Positions 36,087 to 47,020 of a DNA stretch of 64,000 nt are shown here, piece after piece (the first letter of the stretch is position 1; each line of letters opens with the position of its first letter). The translations under genes were made by a program, and so were the position numbers. This stretch comes from Avena insularis. Its lineage: Eukaryota > Streptophyta > Magnoliopsida > Poales > Poaceae. Below the pieces are notes generated by a model that saw only the letters and a program-made list of their open reading frames with translations, was not told where the DNA came from and made no database searches. The DNA lies in contig CM042697.1 in assembly GCA_023614405.1 (NCBI GenBank), positions 190,029,189-190,093,188 on the forward strand, in the 5' to 3' direction.

Positions 36087-36520
36087 CACTACTAGGAAAA
36101 CGGCTATAGGTAATCAGCACATCCGTGGCTCACATGGTTGAAGTGCCCCACGGCTAAAACATGCGTGGCTCACCTGTGGGCAGTGCCCTACAAATAACTA
36201 GAACAACCGTGGCGCACATGACTATAGTGCGCCACAGATGTGTGTGGGCCAGGCCTGTGACGCCAAACATCTCAGAAGATTACAGTCATGTGCGCCACGG
36301 TTGTTAGGGTCATCTGTGGCGCACATGGGGCTGGTGCGCTACGCCTAAGCGCATGCCCCCCTCTGCTCTGAAACGGCCACAACATGGCGCACTCGGCCTA
36401 GTGCGCCACGTGAGTAGGACATCTGTGGCACATGGCATAGTGCGCCACAGATGTTTGTACTCCCTGTGGCGCACTAGGGCCGTGTGCGCCACGGATGTGT
36501 CAATTTCTTTAGGACAACAC
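36087..36520 (+). repeat. Left terminal and subterminal repeats of the CACTA element
   Basis: After the 13-bp TIR come about eight exact copies of GTGGCGCAC or its inverse GTGCGCCAC (for example at 36209, 36227, 36290, 36316, 36400, 36440, 36466 and 36484) and several one-mismatch copies. In En/Spm, similar subterminal motifs bind the TNPA protein and set transposition competence; here that role is inferred. Confidence 0.85.
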
Positions 36521-37182
36521 TTTATGTGCACATGTGTGACCACACATACACCACCCCACACTTCACTTTCCCCTTCTTCTTCCTCCTTAGATCTAGTCGG
36601 GATCTTCTCCTTCCCACCTCAATTTCTCCACATATTCACCATTTTTAGCATGTAAAACTTGCTTTGGATGTTACATAAGTAATAGAAGGAGGTCTCCGGT
36701 CTCTCATCTATCCTTCTCCTGGTCCGACAAGACCTCTCCTTTCCATCTTTCTCGCGATCGGTCTCTCATCTCGGTAAGTTGTCCATGTAAGGATGTGTTC
36801 ATGTGTATATGGATGATGTGCTCATATGTATGTAGATGATCGATCCTCATGATGTGTGTATGTGGAGAGGATCGATGGTCATATGTGTGTGTATATGGAG
36901 AGTATCGATGATGCTCATGCATGTGTGTATGGAGAGGATAATGATATGTTCATGTGTGTATGGATCGGTCTCTCTCTCTCTTGTGTTTGTATGTGAACAA
37001 GTTTCCATTTGTTTTGCCAAAATGTTGATTCATTTCCATTTTGGCAAGATTTTGGCATTTTGCAAAGGTCCTAATTTTAGGATAGGTCATGCCGAAATTT
37101 TCTATCGACCATTGCATGCATGCATTCATTATGTGGTTCTAATAGACTTCAAAATTGTACCGTGTACACCGTGCAGGCAAAA
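36521..37182 (+). promoter_or_regulatory. Promoter and leader region of the CACTA transposase gene
   Basis: A pyrimidine-rich stretch (36550-36620) is followed by about five degenerate 40-50 bp repeats with GTGTGTATGGAGAGGATCGAT cores cut to varying lengths (36785-36970). A leader block at 37012-37100 (TTGCCAAAATGTTGATT, later GCAAAGGTC and ATGCCGAAATTTT) recurs in front of the second gene at 43152-43240. An acceptor-like GTGCAG (37171-37176) precedes the ATG at 37183. No clear TATA box is seen. Confidence 0.5.
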
Positions 37183-40100
37183 ATGGTCCTCATAATGAGC
37201 AAAGGCATTGTGGTTAGATTTTTGAAATGTGCGACGGCCGACATGATACGAAATAACAAGACGGATATAAGATGTCCGTGCAGAAGATGCAAACTCAACT
37301 GGGTGATCGACCCAGATTCCGAGAATCTGCAGGCGCACCTGCTCCGCCATGGTTTCATGGATGGATACACTCGTTGGATAAGCGATGACGTAGATGATGG
37401 AGACGGTGAAGGTGGCCAACATGACGATGATCATCATCACGGCGAGAACGGGCGAGATGATGAAGAGTCTCCTGGAGATGGTGAAGGTGCAGAAGCAGAC
37501 CGGGATGATGATGATCTAGATGCCGGAGGAGCAGACGACGATGGAACAACGTCAGGCTGGGTGCAGGACCCTTATGTTCAAGAGCTGCTTCTCAAGTAGA
37601 AGAGTAACGCCAGGGCTGCCGCTAGAGAGAAAGCCAAGCTTGCGCAACTTGAGAAAGACGCGGTTACTCCATTGTATGAAGGATGCAGGCCCGATGATAC
37701 CCGGTTGAATGTAACGCTCAAGGCTATGGAGATGAAGGCAAAGCACAAATTGAGCGACAAGCTTCACGATATGATGGCATTCGCACGATCATCTCCCGAG
37801 GGGAACACATGTCCAACTAGTATCGAGGATGCCAAGAAAATCGTCATCCTCTCGATCTACCGCACGTTAGATATCACGTATGCATCAACGATTGCATCAT
37901 TTATCGGGGCGAGGACGCGGAGAAAACCACATGTCCAGTGTGCGGCGTGAGTCGATACAAGAAAGGGAAGAAAGCACCTCGAAAAGTGGTATGGTACTTT
38001 CCTATCACTCCTCGTCTGCAGCGCTATTTCGCGGACCCTAAGGAAGCGAAGCTCATGCGATGGCATGCGGAAAGGAAGAAGCCAGGAGATGACGATGACC
38101 CCGAAAGGATGAGCTCGACGCACCTTCAGATGCTAGCAGCTGGAAAGCATTGGACCTCGAATTCTGCAATTCGTGGAGATTCGAGGAACATCAGTTGGTG
38201 CGAGCACCGATGGACTCAATCCGCTCGTAGCCGTGCAGCACGCACAGACTTGGCCCGTGTTTGTATGGATGTACAACCTCCTCCATGGTTGTGCATGAAG
38301 AAGAAGTACATACAAACGAGTATGCTAATTCAAGGGCAAACAACCTGGTACCAACATCAATCAGTATCTCGGCTGTTGAAAGAGGAGCTAGCCACGTTAT
38401 GGGAATCTGAGCCAATACTTACGACGCCGTCGACAAGATTATTTCACTATGAGAGCCGCTGGTCAAGACGGTGCAAGACTATCCAGGTTGCGGTATATCT
38501 CGGGCAGGTTATCCAAGGATTTTGCGCATGCGTTAGGTGCATGGATAACACAAGCTATCTCCAACTAGAGAAAGATCCAGGGTCATCGAAAACTGTGTTC
38601 ATGGCGCACCGGAGGTGGCTCGGCAAGAATGATCCATGGAGAAAACGTGGAGACCTGTTCGATGGCAAATCAGAGACCCGAGGAATCCCAGAGCGTAGGA
38701 GCAGCGAAGAAGTGGAAGAGTTGCTGAAAAACTGGAAAGATTGTCCTAAGCCTGGAAAGAAGCGAAAGAGGCAGCAACAAGACAAGCCGCTGATGAAGGT
38801 ATGGAAAACAAGGTCTGTTTTCTGGGAGTTGCCATACTGGAAGTTTCTCCGCACGCCTCATAGCCTCGACATCATGCATATCACGAAAAACGTGTGCGAG
38901 TCCGTCGCCACCATAATCAACATGCCGATAGGACGAAAGATGGTCCGAGAGCAAGGCACGACCTGATATGCTTGGGTATCCGGAAGGAGCTTCACGGAGG
39001 ACGACTACTCTGATGATCGTGAAGATGACGATGATCATGAGTCGGAGACGACACAAGGTCGTCGGAAGGGTAAAAGTTCAAGAAGAACGAATATTACTAC
39101 CTCCTTCTTGCTTTACTCTAAGCCGATGAGATCAAACAGTTTTCAAGTGCCTTCTAGGAGTCAAATTTCCTTACGGCCACGCTGGCAAGATAAGCATACC
39201 TAGACGAGGCGAAGCAGAGGTTCAGTGGCATGAAGTCTCACGACTGTGCCGTGCTAATGACGCAGGTACTTCCGGTCGCACTAAGAGGGATAATGGATGA
39301 GCACGTCCGTGAAACGTTATTTGGCCTATGCAAGTTTTTCGACGTCATCTCTAGGAAGTCGATTGGCTTGAATCAGCTCGGAAGGCTACAAGAGGAGATC
39401 GTGGTGATACTATGTGAGCTTGAGATCTACTTCCCACCCGCATTCTTCGACATTATGGTGCATCTGCTGGTCCATGTCGTGGAGGACATCGTACAACTCG
39501 GGCCGATGTTCCTCCGCAGCATGATGGCGTTCAAAAGGATGAACGGACACATCAAAGGATACGTTCGCAACAGGTCCCATCCAGATGGAAGCATAGCCAA
39601 GGGCTTTCTGGCCGAAGAGTGCATCTCTTTCTGCACGAATTATCTAGACATCTAGAACCCTGTCGGTCTTCCCGTCAACAGACACCTTGGCAAGCTCGAC
39701 GGATCTGGTCACCGAGAGGGTCGCCGTGACACCGCATGCGCATTTCGATTTTCGACGCTACAGACTTTGATCGAGCAAACCTCGTCGCGCTACAAAGATT
39801 TAGAACTGGTCGATCCTTGGGCATGTAGCACAAAAGGTTAATCGAGAAGAAGTACAGTGACCGGGGCATAAAGAGGATGCAGGGAGAAATAATCAAAGAG
39901 CACAACTCAGATTTCACGCGTTGGTTTAGGCAGACGCTCCTTGATAATCCCCGTGCTCGCATTCTTCTGACACGGAAAAGATCATATTCACCTTGTCGCA
40001 GGGACCGATGCAAAACCTGGTGACCTATCAGGCGTATGATATCAATGGCTACACATTCTACGGAGGAAAAGGACAACAAGTGTGATTATCAGAACTCAGG

Positions 40101-40620
40101 CGTAACGTCGGAATTCTACACCGATGACAACGTGAAGGAAAGATTCTACAGAAGAATCGAGGAGATCTGGGAGCTCGACTACTGTGGAGAAAAGGTGCCG
40201 ATGTTCCGTGTCAGATGGGCAAAGAGCGTCGAAAGAGAAGACCGGTATTTCACAACCATGGTTATACCCGAAGCAGCCAAATCCAAGGCCATTGTGCAAA
40301 CGTACGTGAAAAATGAACCGTGGGTACTGCTACCAAAGTGGACCAATGTTTTTCATTACCGACCGACAAAGCCTAGCCGTGTTGTCGGAGGAGAGGAAAA
40401 GAAACATCATCGGAATGGATGGAGTCGCCAACAAGCAAGACTTCACCAAGACGGCGATCCAAAGATTGAAGATGACGACTACGATGCAAAGCAACATACA
40501 TCACAAGAAGAAAAGGACAACCCTACCCAAAAAGGTAGCCCGCTCAAAGAAGAAACATTAAAGTGCCGGGCTAAATTATTCAACCGCGACAAAGAAGGGA
40601 AAAAGATTGTAAAACGCTAG
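37183..40620 (+). pseudogene. CACTA transposase gene (Transposase-associated, Transposase_21, DUF4218, DUF4216)
   Basis: The order of recognisable parts is as follows. 37183-37599: transposase-associated domain with the C-P-C-R-R-C-K and H-L-L-R-H-G-F-M-D-G-Y-T-R-W blocks, then a Asp-rich stretch, ended by TAG 37597. 37600-37950: the same frame continues. From about 37870 a frame change leads into the Transposase_21 core (T-T-C-P-V-C-G; P-P-W-L-C-M-K-K-K-Y; L-D-I-M-H-I-T-K-N-V-C-E-S near 38870). 39230-39655: DUF4218-like part (M-K-S-H-D-C; G-Y-V-R-N-R). 40036-40620: DUF4216-like part (I-E-E-I-W-E-L-D-Y, F-R-V-R-W) with a Lys-rich tail. At least one nonsense codon and several frameshifts separate these pieces, so no transposase can be made. 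Introns in the original gene may explain some gaps. Confidence 0.9.
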
Positions 40621-40965
40621 CTCAAAAAATATTGTAAACGCGTGGTCGAAAAAGATTGTAATATTCATGGACAAAGTATTATGAAATTTAGTTATACTTT
40701 AAATCATATTTTTGGGCATTTTTGGAATATTATTACTTTTGTAATATTTAAAAGTATTTTAAAATCAAAATAAAACTTCTATGGCATATATCACCACTTT
40801 TGGGCATTTTTTGGAATATTTAAAAGTATTTTTAAAATCAAAACAAAAATTGGGGCACCAGATTCGAACCGGTGCTCTGTGTTTAGAATAGAGTAGTGGG
40901 AAGAACCAAAGGATAGGCTAGTATAGTTGTTAGCTAGTGGGCTGTAGTTCTCTTATGCAGTAGTT
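40621..40965. other. CACTA intergenic spacer with a tRNA T-arm-like motif
   Basis: The AT-rich DNA follows the transposase stop, with a near-duplicated AAATTTGGGCATTTTTGGAATATT-type segment in two copies (about 40710 and 40800). On the minus strand, 40857-40884 reads GGTTCGAATC with a 5-bp stem on each side, like the T arm and B box of a tRNA. No matching acceptor 5' strand or anticodon arm is found, so a tRNA gene is not called. Confidence 0.4.
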
Positions 40966-40974
40966 AGAAGTCGA

Positions 40975-41060
40975 TAGGCGAGCGCACTATCCCATAGTGC
41001 GCTACAGATATCCGTGGCGCACTATGGCTCAAGGCGCCACGCCTAAGTGGCTTTATCCAC
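40975..41060 (+). repeat. Internal copy of the CACTA subterminal repeats
   Basis: This short block has the same motifs as the element ends: GCGCACTAT, ATAGTGCGCTAC, CCGTGGCGCACTATGG, GGCGCCACGCCTAAG and ACGTGGCGCC. The CCACGCCTAAG string also occurs in the left end (as CTACGCCTAAG near 36344). It sits between the two genes, before a CT-rich and GC-rich leader. Confidence 0.75.
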
Positions 41061-41079
41061 ACGTGGCGCCTGACCCCCT

Positions 41080-43276
41080 CTCTCTCATCCCCATCTCTCC
41101 ATCTCTCAGCCCAAGTCAAGGACCGCCACGCTCTCGATCCGGCCGCCAAGGCCCGAGGAGGAGGAGGCCTGCCCGCGCCCGAGGAGGAGGAGGTCCGCCC
41201 GCGTCTCAGGAGGAGGCCCGTGTCCGAGGAGGAGCAGCCACCGCGTCTCAGGAGGTGGAGGCCACCGTCGTCCGCCCGTCGTCCGCCCGTCAGAGGTGAG
41301 CGTTGCCTCTCCCATCTCTCCCTCTCTCCCTCTCTCCCTCTCTCCCTCTCTCTCCCTCTCTCCCCTCTCTCTGCAGGCCATGGTTAGGGTTCTGCAGGCC
41401 ATGGTTAGGGGTTAGCCCCTCCCATCTCTCCCTCTCTCCCTCTCTCCCTCTCTCCCTCCCATTGTCTTAGAGGTTAGCCCCTCCCATCTCTCCCTCTCTC
41501 CCTCTCTGAGTGATGAACCCTAGAGCAATCAGATAATCGCATCTGCTTCTACAAGACCAGCCTCAAATTCAGCTACCTACTCACATAGAGAAACACCATC
41601 GTTGAATGTGCAAACTGGTAGAGATTGCATCAATCATGGGCTCGATCATTGTTGTCCATGCAGTCATCAACTACTAGTAGTAGTAGTAGCAATTCTCTGT
41701 AACAATCTCACCAGAAAAGCTTTAAAAAAGTGCAGCAATGGCCAACTAGAGCCGTACATCAGCAGGAGAGGAAACCTGGTTTACTTTGAACCCGAACATA
41801 TGATATGTTGGTCATCTTCTATGTCTCTACAAGAATATGTTGGTCATATGTTAGTCATATGTTGATATGAAAAGTAGTTTCAGTCCACTGTGTCTGTACA
41901 AGAATATGTTGGTCATATTCACATATGATATGATGATAGCAAGGTTTAGTGTAGATTGGTTCAGTAAGCTTAGGGTTCAGATCAGTAGCTTGGTAGATAG
42001 CTTAGGGTTCAGAGTAGCAAGGGTTTAGAGTAAGCTTAGGGTTCAGATCAGTATCAAGGTTTAGAGTAAGCTTGGTAGATAGCAAGGTTCAGTGTAGCTT
42101 AGGGTTCATAGTAAGCTTGGTAGATGGGCTCAGAGTAGCTTAGGGTTCATAGTAAGGTTCAAAGTAGCTTAGAGTAAGGTTCAGAGTAGCTTAGCCTTAG
42201 AGTAAGGTTCAGAGCTAGCAGTACCTATGTTTAGGGCTTGGGGTTGTGAAATTCTCAGAAAGGTAACATGATATGTGTTTGTATCCAAGCTTCTTTAGTT
42301 GTGGATTATGTTTCCTATTTTATACTGTGTTTTATGAGTACTTGAAACAATACTGTGAAACAAAGCATGATATGAGTACTTGAAACAATACTGTGAAAAT
42401 ATATCTTGCTTTGTCATATTGTTTTATTTGATCAAATCTATCTGGCTTGCATTGCATTGTCAGATAGTCTTATTTATTACCTTGTGTTGTTCTTTAATGT
42501 GTAGATTGTATGTATGTGCAAGGTAGTAAGATCCTTCTTTCAAGTAGATGTCCATTTCTGGCTTAGATATTACAAAAGTTTGCAATGATTTTTTATATAA
42601 ATGATTAGACAAGATAAAATCATCTCATGGATAGTCTATGTACAAGAAGCTAGCTAGGGTTAGCAAATTTAGCTTGGTAAAAAGCATCTGGTTTTGCACT
42701 CCTAGGTGGACACTCCTGGGTGCACCCCCTAGCTTCGGGTTTATCCAAATTTAGCTTGTATCAGAGGTGCACCCCCTAGCATCTTGTTTTGCACTCCTGG
42801 GTGCACCCCCTAGTTTGTGGTTGATCCAGAACTACAAACAATGTGTATACTGATGAACTTGTTATTTTCTATCATATTTGCTGTCATATACTTGCTGACA
42901 TATAATCCATACTTGCTGTCATATTTGCTGTCATAAACAATGTGTACAAAAAATGTGTACACATTTACTGATGATCCATACTGTCATATAATGACAAAGC
43001 TATAATCTGCATGTATTTGCTTGATGTCATCAATGATAGTTGATATAATCTGTGGTGATATAATTGTAGCACTTGAAATTGTGCTTGTGCTTGTATATGA
43101 AGCACTTTATTATGTTGTGTATGCAGGTTCTTGTATGAAATGAGTCCTGATTTTTGCCGAAATGTTGATTAACTTCGCTTCGCGTAAATCGGGCACTCTA
43201 GTTTAAGAAAATTAGCAAAGGTCATGCCGGATTTTTCCATGCATTTAACCAATTATTTGTTTTTATTAGTGCAAAG
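41080..43276 (+). other. Leader and long intron-like region before the second CACTA gene
   Basis: A GC-rich exon-like stretch (41100-41295) ends in a GTGAGC donor at 41296. (CTCTCCC)n microsatellites follow at 41300-41520, then a cluster of TTAGGGTTCAGA repeats (41940-42235) and GGTGCACCCCCTAG repeats (42690-42830). The leader block shared with the first gene is at 43152-43240. The first ATG of the second gene is at 43277. No coding region is recognised between. Confidence 0.5.
41940..42235. repeat. Degenerate short tandem repeats around AGCTTAGGGTTCAGAGTA
   Basis: About 15 imperfect copies of segments such as AGCTTAGGGTTCAGA, AGTAAGGTTCAGAGTAGC and GCTTGGTAGATAGC occur in shuffled order. 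The TTAGGGTT core equals a plant telo-box in reverse, which may be chance. Confidence 0.7.
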
Positions 43277-46200
43277 ATGTGTGACAACGACGAGGCTGGA
43301 TGTTCTAAGCGCATCAGCTGAAGGAGAACTCAGACCTCAATAAACAATTGACATTCTCGAGGCCCAGCGCCTAGAAGACGATGAAGAATACCATCCTGTG
43401 AGAGCGAGGATGATGAGATAGAAGACACGGAGGAAGAAGTCAAGGAACGGACGCTGAAACCACCGATGGCGGCGAGGGCACAGGAGTGGTAGCAACCCTC
43501 CTAAGAAGAAGAAGAAGAAGAAGAAGGACCGCGCCAACACGGTCGGCACGGCCAGGAGGAAATTATCAAGTGAGCCCATCGGGGTTCCTTTGGAGCCCGC
43601 CTTGTCGTCAAAGGATACGGTGGGCAAGTGGCGGCGATCACCGGACAACCATCTCGATCAACACCGAGAATCTCCGCATAAAGATAATGGCTACTTATGC
43701 ACACTCCTCTTCGAGAAGTCGCACGCAAGATACAAGTTCCCGCTAAGTATCGTAACACAAATTATCATGGGAACGAAGTAAACAACCGCACTCACAAAGA
43801 TGAGCACCGCCCGCCAGCCGGAGAACCCGGATAAAGAAGAAGATCTATAAAGAAGGCAAAAGTCTTGAGGAGATCGGAAGATTGACCCGATCACCAAGAT
43901 CAGTTCCGGAGTTCAAGGAGAGGTGTGAACCGAAAGAGCCCCGCCAATAGTAATCGGGGAAAGGTGCCGCAGCGATGAATATAGGTCATCACCATCTCGG
44001 ATCTGGTGGATACTGAACCGGAGGCCAAATGGAATAAGGAGGACGAAGAGTATAGATCCAAGGGATAGAAAACCCTTTATAAATTCAACCCGGCAGGTTC
44101 GAACTTCATCATCGAGGCCGCTACCATGTGGACCCAAAACCAAACAACTCACCGCGATCCTGCGGTGAAGGAATTCGAGGAAATTGTGGTAAGTATAATC
44201 TAATTATCATGGATCAACACGATTGCAATCTAATATATGATCTAAATGATTCATCATATTTCTTCCGCAGGAGGAGGAAATTCTTGCTAGTCATGGATCC
44301 TGTGGTTCCTCATCCTGTGGGTCGACTGCCACCCGTGGATAACCTTTAACAGTATGGCGAACCGCCAAGAAAATAGAGCGTTACGAAGAAGCCGTCGTTG
44401 GCTGGCCGTCTGCCGGCCTCGGGGTAAGAATTGGGTGGATCATTTTGTCCACCGCCGAGGACGCATGTGGCGCCGCCGGAAGGAGCGAGGAGGAAAACCG
44501 AGAGGTTCAAGAACTTAAGGCACAAGTGGCGCGGATCCTGTAGATCGCCCAAGACAACGTGGCAATCACCCTCACGCCCTTCCCGCCTACCTTGGTGGAG
44601 TCAATAGCGAATGGAGTGCGGTGGTCGAGTAGGGTCGTGCCCGATTCCAAGCATGGTCGCAGCCACTCGAACAACACGGCACCGATTTAATCAGCGAACT
44701 ACGTGTTCGTGGATCATCCGCTAGCACCGCGGCGCCGCAAGTGTTGGTGACTCTCCGCCATCACCGTGGCGCCGGAGTACATGTTGGTGCCTCGCCATCG
44801 CTATGGCGGCACCGAGCTCCAAGCACCCCGGTAGGGAGAATACACCGCGCCAGCACCGCCATCAAGCAGCCTTCCGTCTCTTGCACGCCTCGCCAGATGC
44901 AAAGGCCGACATTAGCCGATCTCGACGCCATCACGGTAAACAAATTGCTTTAATTACCGCTTTCATGCCATCTATTACTCTTATGGCATCTCGCCCGACG
45001 ACGCCATACATGTTTTTCCGCAGACGGATGTTCCTTGCACTCTCTTATGCTACGTGAACAACGATGAGGGATGTTGCCAAGGGTACCATCGTTCAACCTT
45101 GCAGCGCACGCTCCACTCAAAGCCGATGCGCGATAGCGTGCAGTGGTTAAAATTAGTCGGTGCTAAGGGCTGCGACGACCGAACCTCCCATTCAACCCCT
45201 GTGAGCGGATGAAGAAGAGCCGTCATCTCGGTTGCTTCGCTTATTCTTGCTATGGCCAAAGAGCATGATCCGCTTGGGGACGGAGGGGCCATCACGCCAC
45301 AGACAACAAGACCGCCGTCGTACAAGCGGTGGCAAGGCCCCTACCGCCTCGTCACCTCCACGCGGTGGGTCGGATGATCATGTTGATGATATGCACATGG
45401 CGCAGGATCCGCCGAGGACGAAAGACCGAATGATCACTTCTTCAAGACTCGCTTTGGCAACGAAGAAGACCTAGCTGGTGGCCCCACAGAGAAAGCCACT
45501 ATCACCAAGCGCCTGCTTGGTTCTCGAGACGCCCAGCTTGCGCCTTTACAGAGCCAGCTGATACAACCAAGCGCCCTTTATTCTAAGCCCCGACACACTA
45601 CATAGGGCTGCCATTGCTCAGATTATGTGCCTGCCCGCTCTCCAAAAGGAAAAAAGGGGCAGAAAAGAAAATCTAGCAGCTTGAGCCAGCCGTGGCCAAC
45701 AATCGCGAATCCGATCAGGTTTCGGACGGGCCACCAAGACCCGAGGGTATTATGTGGAGGATTCATGTGGCGGTGAGCCCATGCTACCTAAGAATTTGTG
45801 GAAGCTCGCCAGTTCGAACTGCAGAGTGTGCATGACGGCGTCGACGATAGAGAGACGCCTTCTATCGGAGAAAGATCCTCGCACCGTATTCGTGGTTAAG
45901 GTTCCACCAGGCTTGGGCTTCACGACAATGCCCTCATGGATCTGTTCTTCCCGCGTTCGACGACATCTTCAATATGTTCCACCTATACCCGCTGCACTAT
46001 ACCATGGTCCGCCTATTTTCTCTCAGCCGCCACGCAGATCATTAGAGAGAACACACCGGCATCGCTATAGTGGACCCCTACTACATGCGTGACGGCTGCT
46101 TGGGTTCCCCGCCGAACGACGATCGTGGCCTCGCATCTAAAAAAGAATCCTTATGGCGAACAAGACAAAGGAATACATTCTCGTGCCTTACTTTCCCGAG

Positions 46201-46849
46201 TAAGTCGTTATTCACTCGCCACCGTCGATTGGCTTTATTAGATCATCAACATTCTTTTTCCAACACATTCCATTTGAATTTTTTGCGTAGAGATGAACAC
46301 TGCACGCTCATCTCCTTATCGCCGAAGCATTCCCACGCCATGTATTTTGACTCGGGGAGTCTAGAAAAGAAGAGAAACTACGACAAGATCAAGGAAGTTC
46401 TGGATGATGCTCTCACTGGCTTTGCCTCGACGGAAGGCACCAGCTTCGTGCGTAAGAAGGTCAAGTTCGACAGGCACGTCTTCAACCACGTAACGGAGTT
46501 CCCCTGCGTGAAGCAGCCGGAAAATAGTAAGAAGGAAGCCTACTACGCACTCCATCACATGAGGGCGTTCCTACTTGACCAGCAGAATTCTACGCTGCCA
46601 GATCATCTCAAACAGTGGGCCGAAGCAAAGGCCAAGATCAATGATTCGGATATTAGACAAGAGATGTATCGCATCCAGCAGCAGTTTGGGGTAATCATCT
46701 TTCGTGATGTCATGACTTCGGGGGGGATCTTCTACGGAGGAAATATCCCGAATAACCGTGACATAGAAGATCGCCTAGAGATGCAGGGTGACTATAGGAA
46801 GTTCATGACGAGACAGTATGCCCTCCGCTCCCTAAGCCGAGATGTATAG
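43277..46849 (+). pseudogene. Second CACTA gene, ending in an Ulp1-like (C48) protease domain
   Basis: The gene appears to have several exons. An early part (43277-44190) ends in a GTAAGT donor after M-W-T-Q-N-Q-T-T-H-R-D-P. An exon follows the TTCCGCAG acceptor at 44263-44270, and another follows the TTTTTCCGCAG at 45015-45024. A protease-like part spans 46140-46849, split by an intron (donor GTAAGT near 46200, acceptor TTTGCGTAG near 46291). The protease part shows Y-I-L-V-P-Y-F-P-E before the intron, then H-C-T-L-I-S-L and Y-F-D-S-G (family His and Asp positions), and C-V-K-Q-P-E-N-S-K-K-E-A-Y-Y. Where C48 proteases carry the catalytic Cys, this copy reads Glu. Early stops (TGA at 43319) show that the gene is decayed. 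Confidence 0.7.
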
Positions 46850-47020
46850 GCTTGATGTTGGCCTAGTTGTAGTTACAAACTATAGATGACCTTTGTGTGT
46901 GTGTGGACGACAAGTGAACTTATTTTGCTTATTATTATTATATATCAATCAATGCTTGGTTTTTTTGCTTACTCTTTGGTCCTTTGCTCAATTTGGTCCT
47001 TCTTTTTTTCCTTACTCTTT
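46850..47020. other. 3' region of the second CACTA gene
   Basis: AT-rich DNA follows the stop at 46847-46849, with T-rich runs (46960-47015). It is probably 3' UTR and runs into the hairpin array. Confidence 0.4.

Noticed and set aside
36385..36500. CCGTGGCGCAC and GTGCGCCACGG inverted repeats as a CRISPR-like array
   Set aside because: Spacing is irregular, units occur in both orientations, and the location at transposon ends identifies them as CACTA subterminal repeats; the genome is eukaryotic.
40850..40930. A complete tRNA gene
   Set aside because: Only the T arm fits. No matching 5' acceptor strand, D arm or anticodon loop was found in the expected distance.
41997..42235. Interstitial telomeric repeat
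   Set aside because: The units contain TTAGGGTT once each but are not (TTTAGGG)n; spacing and flanking words are unlike telomere arrays.
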